The position numbers were made by a program, and so were the translations under genes. From positions 1-10,602 of the forward strand of contig UNSJ01000055.1 in the NCBI GenBank assembly GCA_900548405.1: 10,602 nucleotides of DNA, read 5' to 3'. The DNA is from Candidatus Gastranaerophilales bacterium (GTDB lineage Bacteria > Cyanobacteriota > Vampirovibrionia > Gastranaerophilales > Gastranaerophilaceae). This document shows positions 1 through 7,082 of the stretch, piece after piece; within the stretch, counting starts at the first letter, position 1, and each line of letters starts with the position of its first letter. Below the pieces are notes generated by a model, which made no database searches, was not told the origin of the DNA, and worked only from the letters and a program-made list of their open reading frames with translations.

Positions 1-217
1 CAGATTTAAATAATAAACTTGGTTCAACATTGAAATAGTTGGAAATGTTTGCAATAACTTCACTGGATGTAAACGCACGACCTGTTTCAATAGAAGAAAG
101 AGAATCTCGTTCCAAACCAATAATCTCGGCTAACTTTTCCTGCGAAAGATTTTTAGCTTTTCTCAAATTTCTAACATTATTTCCAAGAATTTTCTTTATA
201 TTATTGCTGTCTATCAT
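1..217 (-). CDS. XRE-family HTH transcriptional regulator (partial, C-terminus beyond window)
   Basis: Only the first 72 codons are present; the gene runs off the left edge. The translation starts MIDSNNIKKILGNNVRNLR and continues with SQEKLAEIIGLERDSLSSIE, the Cro/C1-type helix-turn-helix (about residues 8-62). A recognition-helix region is followed by the usual ETGR turn and a last helix ending NVEPSLLF. XRE proteins bind operator DNA as dimers and often repress their own promoter. The gene faces away from the DUF1796-like gene at 300, and the 82-bp gap holds an inverted repeat that could be its operator. The ATG at 215-217 is chosen because it sits just before the HTH and just after the AT-rich promoter-like stretch TATTATATA. 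Whether a ligand or peptidase domain follows the HTH cannot be seen. The family call is confident; the regulatory target is inferred from divergence. Confidence 0.85.
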   Translation of the reverse strand, partial: MIDSNNIKKILGNNVRNLRKAKNLSQEKLAEIIGLERDSLSSIETGRAFTSSEVIANISNYFNVEPSLLFKS

Positions 218-230
218 TACTATATATAAT

Positions 231-250
231 AGTGTCTTTTTTTTGACACT
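231..250. promoter_or_regulatory. Inverted repeat AGTGTC-N8-GACACT, candidate operator
   Basis: Two perfect 6-bp arms (231-236 and 245-250) flank eight T residues, in the gap between the divergent XRE gene (start 217) and the DUF1796-like gene (start 300). Size and symmetry fit a dimeric XRE repressor site. The plus strand also reads TTGACA at 243-248, a consensus -35 that would point at the gene at 300, with TATTAA at 270-275 as a loosely spaced (21 bp) -10. An operator over this element would let the XRE protein control both directions. Binding is inferred from position and symmetry only. Confidence 0.5.
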
Positions 251-299
251 TCTACTGTATTTAACAACGTATTAATGTATCAAATACACATGAGGTAAT

Positions 300-1031
300 A
301 TGTATTGCTTTCTTAAAACAAAAAAATTACTTATAAAAGTCATAACTTCCGTTATCTTTTCAAGAAAAACCAGAAAGAATATCCGAAATTTTTTGTACTA
401 TTTTTCTATTGTTGATTTTATAAGATTTAAGTTACAAAACTTTCACATTGTTTCTCTCGGAAACAATTGCCTGCCTAGAGTTCTTACTACCGCTGTCAAA
501 CTCAAACCGCGAAAAATTTACGGTGAAAAAACTCTACCATTCGATTTAAAATACAGTTTTGATTTAGAAAGAACTGCGAAACTTATTCAAAATAACTTCA
601 ATGACTTTTTTGAGGATATAGAACTCACTCAAGAACTTTTTCCACACGACTACAAACTCACAAAACAACAATTCGAAACTCGCTATAACAAAAGAATTAA
701 AAACTTTTTAGAGGTTATGGCTTCTGACAAAATGATTTACTTTATTTACGCTGATTTTGACAATCTAATTAATGTAAACACAATCGAAAAATTATATTAT
801 GTATTAAAAAACAAAAGAAATGGCAAACCATTCAAAATTATTGTTCTAACTGCTAAAACTATTAATATATCAAATCCTGATATTTATGTTATCGTACAAG
901 ATTTCAAAATTAAAGACGGAACATGGATTAAAAGTTTTATCAACGACTATGGCGATAAAAAAAATCAATACACAGAATTCTGCAATATTACAGGGAAAAA
1001 GTTAAAACATATTATTAATTATGACACTTGA
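300..1031 (+). CDS. DUF1796-like putative papain-like cysteine peptidase
   Basis: A 243-residue protein. A basic, hydrophobic leader of about 48 residues precedes the motif SLGNNC (52-57), and PFDL (80-83) follows. These resemble the paired SLGxxC and PFDW signatures of the DUF1796 family, which is annotated as putative papain-like cysteine peptidase. Cys57 would be the nucleophile candidate. Further family-like blocks are FPHDY (114-118, with His116), RYNKRIKNF (128-136) and FIYADFD (148-154). The substrate is unknown; family members often sit near glycan or glycosyltransferase genes, but none is seen here. The start is supported by GAGGT about 4 bases upstream of the ATG. The gene is very AT-rich, has no operon partner, and diverges from the XRE gene. 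The family call rests on motif memory, so confidence is moderate; the proteolytic activity is unproven. Confidence 0.6.
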   Translation: MYCFLKTKKLLIKVITSVIFSRKTRKNIRNFLYYFSIVDFIRFKLQNFHIVSLGNNCLPRVLTTAVKLKPRKIYGEKTLPFDLKYSFDLERTAKLIQNNFNDFFEDIELTQELFPHDYKLTKQQFETRYNKRIKNFLEVMASDKMIYFIYADFDNLINVNTIEKLYYVLKNKRNGKPFKIIVLTAKTINISNPDIYVIVQDFKIKDGTWIKSFINDYGDKKNQYTEFCNITGKKLKHIINYDT

Positions 1032-1055
1032 ATTCTATAAAAAATATGTTATAAT
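1028..1055 (+). promoter_or_regulatory. Sigma70-type promoter for the antisense RNA
   Basis: TTGAAT (1028-1033), a 16-bp spacer and TATAAT (1050-1055) give a near-consensus promoter. It overlaps the stop codon of the preceding gene and points into the gap before dnaB. Initiation would fall near the GGG at 1065. No normally spaced plus-strand gene with an SD follows, which suggests that the product is an RNA. Confidence 0.65.
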
Positions 1056-1064
1056 AATTTTATA

Positions 1065-1174
1065 GGGAAAAGCCCTAATGGTGGCTAGACCTTTAGAGCT
1101 TTCTTCGTTCCCTATATGAACAAAAGAACAATTTTAAGAGCTGCTATAACTGCGATTATGGCAGCTTTTATTAT
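1065..1174 (+). ncRNA. Candidate antisense RNA (type I antitoxin), about 110 nt
   Basis: The RNA is predicted from the promoter at 1028-1055 to the terminator hairpin at 1139-1176. Its 5' part can close by pairing of TATAGGGAA (about 1061-1069) with TTCCCTATA (1109-1117), with a small AGCC/GGCU hairpin inside. It is complementary to nearly all of the 24-residue peptide gene on the minus strand (1112-1186), but stops short of that gene's SD. This is the 3'-overlapping layout of type I pairs such as txpA/ratA and bsrG/SR4. I do not recognise a known RNA family or riboswitch in it. The alternative is the mRNA of a 47-codon plus-strand ORF (1116-1259), which has no SD. The antisense role is inferred. 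Confidence 0.5.
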
Positions 1175-1186
1175 TTGCCTTGTCAT
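1112..1186 (-). CDS. 24-residue hydrophobic peptide, candidate type I toxin
   Basis: This is a tiny minus-strand ORF. The peptide starts MTRQIIK, then is almost wholly Ala/Ile/Val/Leu and ends LLFI, enough for one membrane span, with one internal Lys. It is preceded by AAAGGAGGTGA (minus strand of 1191-1201), a full match to the 16S anti-SD, 7 bases from the ATG to the GGAGG core. That SD is stronger than any other in the window and argues that the ORF is translated. Small membrane peptides of this build (Fst, TxpA, Ibs, TisB types) act by disturbing the inner membrane, under control of an antisense RNA; here a promoter and terminator lie on the opposite strand. A weak minus promoter (TTGCAT at 1284-1289, 18 bp, TATCAT at 1260-1265) could drive it. 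I recognise no specific family. A leader peptide or a non-toxic small membrane protein remain possible. Confidence 0.6.
   Translation of the reverse strand: MTRQIIKAAIIAVIAALKIVLLFI
1139..1176 (+). terminator. Rho-independent terminator of the candidate antisense RNA
   Basis: An 11-bp stem (1139-1149 with 1156-1166; AGCTGC pairs with GCAGCT, one G-T pair) encloses a 6-base loop and is followed by TTTATTATTT. The inverted repeat lies inside the minus-strand peptide gene, so the same bases encode the peptide's AA..AA core and the terminator of the opposing RNA. Confidence 0.55.
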
Positions 1187-1190
1187 ATTA

Positions 1191-1201
1191 TCACCTCCTT
1201 T
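1191..1201 (-). promoter_or_regulatory. Very strong ribosome binding site of the small peptide
   Basis: The minus strand reads AAAGGAGGTGA, complementary over its full length to the 3' end of 16S rRNA, at ideal distance from ATG 1186-1184. Just upstream, TTTCGA and TCGAAA (about 1199-1219) can pair and would partly hide the SD, a common device for delaying toxin translation. Confidence 0.75.
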
Positions 1202-1314
1202 CGACCAATTTCTTCGAAATTATGTGTGTCGTGGAGGCATAGGAAACTTACCCATATAAATGATATCATAACGGGTTAATAAAATGCAATATTATTAATA
1301 TTTAAAAAGAATAC

Positions 1315-2691
1315 TTAAAAAGCATCCGTTTTAATAGGGTTTTTGAATTTCGTAATATTGCCTTGGAAAAGAAGCTTAACAGTTCCGACTGAACCGTTTC
1401 TGTGTTTTGCAATAATAATCTCGGATTCACCTTTAGCTGCTGCTTTTGCCTGAACGTCTTCTTCCCCGTCCTCTGACTTTCTGTAATACTCGTCACGGTA
1501 GATAAACATTACAATATCAGCATCCTGTTCGATTGAGCCTGATTCTCTCAAGTCTGATAGCATAGGACGTTTATCTGTACGGGATTCTACTGCACGCGAC
1601 AACTGAGAAAGCGCGATAACAGGAACGTCAAGTTCTTTTGCAAGGATTTTCAATCCCCTTGAAATTGCTGAAATCTGCTGCATACGGTCATCCCTTCCCG
1701 AACCTTCCATTAATTGAAGGTAGTCGATTAGGATTAAGCCCAAATCTTTTTCTTCCATTTTTAATCTTCTGCACTTTGCACGAATATCGGTAATTGTACA
1801 GCCTGAAGTATCATCAATATATATCGGAGCCTGTGCAAAAGAATTCATTGCGGTTGCAAGCTTTTCCCAGTCCTTGCTCTGCATATTACCTGTCTTTATC
1901 CTTTGCGAATCAATTTCAGCCTCAGAACATAACATACGCTGCATTAACTGATCCTTTGACATTTCAAGTGAGAAAACCGCAACAGGTGTTTTTGCCTTAA
2001 TTGCAACATTCTGTGCAATGTTAAGCGCAAATGCTGTTTTACCCATTGCAGGGCGCGCTGCAAGGATTATAAGGTCGGATTTTTGAAGTCCGTTTAAAAT
2101 CGCATCCAATTCGTAGAAATCTGTTGGTACGCCTGTTAATTCATCTTTATGCTCATATCTGTATTCAATCTTTTCATAGGTGTTTAAAACAAGGTCTTTA
2201 ACATGAACCAAATCGGAGGTTGCTTTTTTGGAAGCTATGTCAAATATAAGTTTTTCGGCACTATCAAGGGATTCATCAATAGGATTTACATCGTATCCGA
2301 AAGATACTATTTCAGAACCTGCGTTGATTAAAGCCCTTTTAATTGCTTTTTCCTGAACAATTTTTGCATAGTATTCAATATTTGATGTTGTGATTGTTTT
2401 ATAGCATAAGTCATTTACAAACGCACGTCCGCCGATTGTTTCAAGCTTTGAATTGTAATTCAAAACATCAGAAACAGATACAATATCTATTCTTTCATTA
2501 GAATTAAATAATTGAAGCATGGCTTCGTAAATATACCTGTGTGCAGGTTTATAAAAGCTTTCCGGTTTTAAAGTTTCAACAACTTTTGTAATTACGTTAG
2601 GATTAACTAAAATCGCACCTAATACCGCCTCCTCAGCTTCTACGTTCTGAGGTAGCATCCCAAAATCATTATTTTTTTCTTTTACAGCCAT
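1315..2691 (-). CDS. dnaB: Replicative DNA helicase DnaB
   Basis: Full-length DnaB (458 residues), the hexameric 5'-3' helicase that unwinds DNA at the replication fork and contacts primase through its N-terminal domain. The N-terminal domain spans about 10-110, beginning LPQNVEAEEAVLGAIL. A linker leads to the RecA-like ATPase with Walker A ARPAMGKT (212-219), the SLEM block (241-244), Walker B LILIDYLQL (319-327, Asp323), the LSQLSRAVESR block (361-371) and a basic IIIAKHRNG segment (426-433) where the inter-subunit arginine finger is expected. There is no intein or truncation. AAGGA lies 8 bases upstream of the ATG, and a promoter with 17-bp spacing is found at 2723-2751. It is a single-gene unit divergent from pncC. 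No clear terminator follows the stop; only a short AT-rich inverted repeat is seen near 1288-1305. Size and motifs suggest the chromosomal copy, not a phage helicase. Confidence 0.97.
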   Translation of the reverse strand: MAVKEKNNDFGMLPQNVEAEEAVLGAILVNPNVITKVVETLKPESFYKPAHRYIYEAMLQLFNSNERIDIVSVSDVLNYNSKLETIGGRAFVNDLCYKTITTSNIEYYAKIVQEKAIKRALINAGSEIVSFGYDVNPIDESLDSAEKLIFDIASKKATSDLVHVKDLVLNTYEKIEYRYEHKDELTGVPTDFYELDAILNGLQKSDLIILAARPAMGKTAFALNIAQNVAIKAKTPVAVFSLEMSKDQLMQRMLCSEAEIDSQRIKTGNMQSKDWEKLATAMNSFAQAPIYIDDTSGCTITDIRAKCRRLKMEEKDLGLILIDYLQLMEGSGRDDRMQQISAISRGLKILAKELDVPVIALSQLSRAVESRTDKRPMLSDLRESGSIEQDADIVMFIYRDEYYRKSEDGEEDVQAKAAAKGESEIIIAKHRNGSVGTVKLLFQGNITKFKNPIKTDAF

Positions 2692-2722
2692 GACTTATTC
2701 CTTATTTTCTAGAAAACATGAT

Positions 2723-2751
2723 ATTACATAATAAACCAAAATGCATGTAAA
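2723..2751 (-). promoter_or_regulatory. dnaB promoter
   Basis: On the minus strand TTTACA (2746-2751), a 17-bp spacer and TGTAAT (2723-2728) lie about 32 bases upstream of the dnaB ATG. A consensus TTGACA on the plus strand at 2758-2763 faces the other way toward pncC, so the two -35 elements are nearly back to back. Confidence 0.6.
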
Positions 2752-2792
2752 GAATTATTGACAAAATTATTTTTTTGCTCAAAATTTAATTT

Positions 2793-3317
2793 ATGAAACA
2801 CGCATTCCTTAATTTAAAAGCTTTAATTTTATGCCACAGTTCAAAAGTTCCTGACAAAATTTCAAGAATTCTGACAAGAAACAAGATGAAAATAGCAACA
2901 GCCGAATCTTGTACGGGCGGTCTTGTAAGTTCAAGATTAACCGATGTAACAGGAAGCTCAAACTATATCAGGGCTAATTATGTAACTTATTCAAAAGAAG
3001 CAAAGCACAATATCTTAGGTGTATCACAAGAAACTTTAGATAAATTCGGCGCAATAAGTCCCGAATGCGCATACGAAATGGCTGACGGACTATTAAAAAT
3101 TACAGGCAGTGACGTGGTAATCTGTACAACAGGCGTTGCAGGTCCGTCAACCGATGAATGCCAACCCGTAGGTTTAATGTACACTGCTTGCGGTTATAAT
3201 GGCAATATAACCGTTAAAAAAGTAAAACTAAATTCTAATTACTCAAGAAAAAACATGAAATTTATGTTTTCTGAAGAAGCTTTAAAACTTGTTATAGAGA
3301 TACTAAAGGATATTTAA
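2793..3317 (+). CDS. pncC: Nicotinamide-nucleotide amidohydrolase PncC (CinA C-terminal domain protein)
   Basis: 174 residues covering the CinA C-terminal (PncC) domain alone, without the N-terminal molybdopterin-binding-like half of full CinA. The family deamidates nicotinamide mononucleotide to nicotinate mononucleotide in pyridine nucleotide salvage in the cytoplasm. Signature blocks are ATAESCTGGLVSSRL (35-49), YVTYSKEAK (63-71), the GAISPECA region (86-93), TTGVAGP (112-118) and PVGLMYTA (125-132). The first 30 residues are longer and less conserved than usual. No clear SD precedes ATG 2793, and an in-frame ATG at residue 32 would cut into the domain, so the longer start is kept. TTGACA at 2758-2763 is a likely -35, but the -10 is poor. 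The stop overlaps the 3' end of the convergent LuxR-type gene by a few bases, and no terminator is visible. The domain call is secure; the activity is inferred from the family. Confidence 0.88.
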   Translation: MKHAFLNLKALILCHSSKVPDKISRILTRNKMKIATAESCTGGLVSSRLTDVTGSSNYIRANYVTYSKEAKHNILGVSQETLDKFGAISPECAYEMADGLLKITGSDVVICTTGVAGPSTDECQPVGLMYTACGYNGNITVKKVKLNSNYSRKNMKFMFSEEALKLVIEILKDI

Positions 3318-3556
3318 TCCTTAATATCTTTATCATCATTTTCAGATATCAAGTCCTTCTTAAAAGCTAAATACACCGCATTAGTTCTGTTAACTGCTCC
3401 TAATTTGGAAACAATCTTTTTCACCAATACCTTTACTGTATTATGACTGATAAACAATTTTGAAGCTATTTTCTTGTTTGAACTTCCATTGGCAATTAAA
3501 TAAAGTATTTTACGTTCTCTAATATTAAATTCTTTTGAATTATCTTTCGTAACCAT
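3314..3556 (-). CDS. LuxR/GerE-type HTH-only DNA-binding protein
   Basis: An 80-residue protein made almost entirely of a LuxR-type helix-turn-helix (about 9-68). The conserved run includes IRERKILYLIANGSSNKKIA, then LFISHNTVKVLVKKIVSKLG and the closing NRTNAVYLAF. No receiver or ligand-binding domain is attached, unlike classic NarL or LuxR proteins; the tail is acidic (NDDKDIKD). It resembles stand-alone GerE-like regulators, which can be controlled by their own expression level or by a partner protein. A perfect consensus promoter (3593-3621) lies upstream, with a 14-bp palindrome between transcription start and ATG that could serve autoregulation. The SD is weak, which may limit translation. 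It diverges from the XRE gene at 3642 and converges with pncC. The targets are unknown. Confidence 0.85.
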   Translation of the reverse strand: MVTKDNSKEFNIRERKILYLIANGSSNKKIASKLFISHNTVKVLVKKIVSKLGAVNRTNAVYLAFKKDLISENDDKDIKD

Positions 3557-3566
3557 ATAACCATCA

Positions 3567-3580
3567 ATACTTATAAGTAT
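3567..3580. promoter_or_regulatory. Perfect 14-bp palindrome, candidate operator
   Basis: ATACTTATAAGTAT is a perfect palindrome immediately downstream of the predicted start of the LuxR-type gene's transcript, 11 bases before its ATG. Symmetry and position fit a roadblock-type operator for a dimeric HTH protein, either the LuxR-type product itself or the divergent XRE product. In RNA it could also form a short stem near the start codon. Confidence 0.45.
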
Positions 3581-3592
3581 CCCTCAAGGATA

Positions 3593-3621
3593 ATTATAAG
3601 GTACACGCAAAAAATTGTCAA
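3593..3621 (-). promoter_or_regulatory. Perfect consensus sigma70 promoter for the LuxR-type gene
   Basis: On the minus strand TTGACA (3616-3621), exactly 17 bp, then TATAAT (3593-3598). Both hexamers match consensus completely, the strongest promoter in the window. Transcription would begin near 3586, leaving a leader of about 30 bases that contains the 14-bp palindrome. Confidence 0.8.
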
Positions 3622-3641
3622 CAATGAGAAAATAAAAAAGT

Positions 3642-3860
3642 ATGTATAATCAATCTGAAATATTAAAACAATTCGGCAGAAACGTTAAAGCTGAAAGAAT
3701 ACGTAAAGGCTACTCACAAGAAACTCTTTCGGAAAAAATGGGAGTGAATCGTGAATACATCAGCAGAATTGAACGCGGTATACAAAATATGTCGCTTGCA
3801 AAAATTACATCTCTTGCAAACTATCTTGAAACTGATATTCAAAGCCTTTTAAAATTTTGA
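3642..3860 (+). CDS. XRE-family HTH protein (small, HTH only)
   Basis: A 72-residue single-domain Cro/C1-type protein. The HTH spans about residues 9-64: FGRNVKAERIRKGYSQETLS, then MGVNREYISRIERG and the closing ITSLANYLETDIQSLLKF. Proteins this short bind DNA as dimers through the HTH alone. The start at 3642 follows an A-rich stretch without a real SD, so expression may be modest. It diverges from the LuxR-type gene across a gap with a consensus promoter and a palindrome, and its stop directly abuts the stop of the minus-strand gene at 3861. It is a distinct relative of the XRE protein at the left edge, with the same layout and C-terminal helix. Whether it controls the LuxR-type gene is open. 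Confidence 0.85.
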   Translation: MYNQSEILKQFGRNVKAERIRKGYSQETLSEKMGVNREYISRIERGIQNMSLAKITSLANYLETDIQSLLKF

Positions 3861-4772
3861 TTATTTCATAATAATTTCAGCTAAGATATCAGGAAATCTA
3901 TCCATTAAAATTTCTGCAAACTCCTGTGTATCCATTTGAGTTATTACAATTGATAAAAGGTCATTAGGCAATTCTTTTAACATTTCCTGTATATACTCAG
4001 GCTCTATAACAGACATTCCTTTAACAACTTCAGGCTGCTGCTTTTCGCGGTTAATAATTTTTGTATAAGCTTGCGCATCAAACAACTGGAACCATTCTTC
4101 GTGTTCTTTAGCCAAAGATAAGACCAGCTGCTGCTTTTGAGTAGGCTGAAAAGCCATGAGAGCATCTTGATATTCAAGCGGGTTAAGCTGACCGATTTGT
4201 TTTGTCAAATCAATACTGTTTAAATTCTGCGCAGGTTCACCTGTAATCTGTTCCAACACCTGTGCTATATATTCAGGCGGTATTGATTGCATGTGTTTTA
4301 AAATCTTATTTTTATCAATATCAGTACTGGTTAAAAACTTGTTTAATTGCTCATCTGGCATCAACTGAACGATTTCTTCTTTTGAAAAAAGTTGAAAAGC
4401 TGTATTAACAAGCTGCTCAGATGGAAGATGTTCAAGCATCTTCATTAATTTGTCCTGAGTAAAGAAAAATAGACCTTGATGCAAGTCTTTTTCATCCATT
4501 TCAGGCAGGAAAACCTCCAATTGCTGAGAAGACATTTCTCTCAAAATCATGTATTTGTTGTTTTCATCAGCAAGGTTAAAAAGCTCAATAACAAGAGCTG
4601 TATTTGTTAAAATTTCCTGAGCCAGCGCAATAGCATTCTGATTTCCTGAAGCTGCTTCTGCTTCAACAATTTCATCAATAGAAAGATTTGAATATTTTTC
4701 CTGAAAAGTAACCGAACTTATTCCAAGCTTCAATCTTAAATATTCAAGATTAGAATCTATTGCTAAACTCAT
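3861..4772 (-). CDS. Conserved-looking helical-repeat protein of unknown function
   Basis: 303 residues from the start chosen here. A longer reading to 4823 exists, but AAGGAG sits 4 bases before the ATG at 4772, giving MSLAIDSNLEYLRLKLG. The protein is predicted mostly helical, acidic and Gln-rich, with no signal peptide in the chosen form and no Cys. Short helical units recur: SSQQLEVFLPEM, LPSEQLVNTAFQLF, MPDEQLNKFL, IPPEYIAQVLEQI, LPNDLLSIVITQM and FAEILMDRFPDILAEIIM. This rhythm of a Leu-Pro turn followed by an amphipathic helix resembles FliG and MgtE N-terminal helical repeats, which mediate protein-protein contacts, but the resemblance is structural in style and I do not assign a family. 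It is a single gene, convergent with the XRE gene and divergent from the tRNA. The gene is real; its function is unknown. Confidence 0.8.
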   Translation of the reverse strand: MSLAIDSNLEYLRLKLGISSVTFQEKYSNLSIDEIVEAEAASGNQNAIALAQEILTNTALVIELFNLADENNKYMILREMSSQQLEVFLPEMDEKDLHQGLFFFTQDKLMKMLEHLPSEQLVNTAFQLFSKEEIVQLMPDEQLNKFLTSTDIDKNKILKHMQSIPPEYIAQVLEQITGEPAQNLNSIDLTKQIGQLNPLEYQDALMAFQPTQKQQLVLSLAKEHEEWFQLFDAQAYTKIINREKQQPEVVKGMSVIEPEYIQEMLKELPNDLLSIVITQMDTQEFAEILMDRFPDILAEIIMK

Positions 4773-4873
4773 AGTACTCCTTAATATATATATACTAAAG
4801 ATAATAACGGCACGGAATTTCAAAAACTTTAAAGATTGTAACTTTTTGTAATAAAAATAAACGGGAAAAGTGC

Positions 4874-4902
4874 TTGATTTTCAAAATTGTTCATGCTACA
4901 TT
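4874..4902 (+). promoter_or_regulatory. tRNA-Ile promoter
   Basis: TTGATT (4874-4879), 17 bp, then TACATT (4897-4902) preceded by TGC, an extended -10. The predicted start near 4909 leaves a 5' leader of about 20 nt to be removed by RNase P. Confidence 0.6.
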
Positions 4903-4929
4903 TAATTTTGCTGACCAAATAATAAATGC

Positions 4930-6800
<1,871 letters not shown>

Positions 6801-7014
6801 AATCTAAACTCCTTGTATTTTTCTAAACTCTTTGTTTTTATTTTTACTCATTTCTCAAAAATGTAAAGTGTTAGCATATAGCTAATATAATTATTGTCAT
6901 TTATAAGTGTAGTTTTGTAGTATAAATTTTAAAACGTAAGCTGAATAAGGGTTTTAGTTATTTTAAGCCTGTAGTTTTTATGTAGTATAGTTGTATTATT
7001 TATGTATTTAACTA
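6801..7014. other. AT-rich intergenic region with short direct repeats
   Basis: No gene is seen between the two recombinases. TGTAGTTTTGTAGTATA (6908-6924) recurs with small changes at 6970-6989. The stretch presumably holds the promoter of the downstream recombinase; ATGACA with TATGCT 16 bp away on the minus strand (about 6876-6903) is a weak candidate. The repeats could be protein-binding sites. Confidence 0.35.
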
Positions 7015-7043
7015 ATAAAAAACCGCACTTATTGAGTGCGGTT
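7015..7043 (-). terminator. Rho-independent terminator after the 486-residue recombinase
   Basis: AACCGCACT (7021-7029) pairs with AGTGCGGTT (7035-7043) around a 5-base loop. On the minus strand the stem runs into TTTTTT (7022-7017). It lies about 40 bases past the stop at 7083, so it ends the AAA+/first recombinase transcript and makes the next recombinase a separate unit. Confidence 0.85.
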
Positions 7044-7082
7044 AAAGAGTTTAGTTAATAAAAAATAAATCTTATAAGTTAA

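Noticed and set aside
39..275. Plus-strand ORF of 78 codons
   Set aside because: It is the antisense shadow of the XRE gene at 1-217, whose HTH motif is clear.
1065..1117. Possible riboswitch or known structured leader
   Set aside because: The fold closes with a short stem, but none of the conserved cores I know (TPP, c-di-GMP, preQ1, fluoride, glutamine, ZTP and others) is recognisable.
1116..1259. 47-codon plus-strand ORF with one hydrophobic segment
   Set aside because: It has no SD, contains a terminator hairpin early in its frame, and lies antisense to the peptide ORF with the strong SD. Its hydrophobic segment mirrors the repeat shared with that ORF. Kept only as an alternative reading of the plus transcript.
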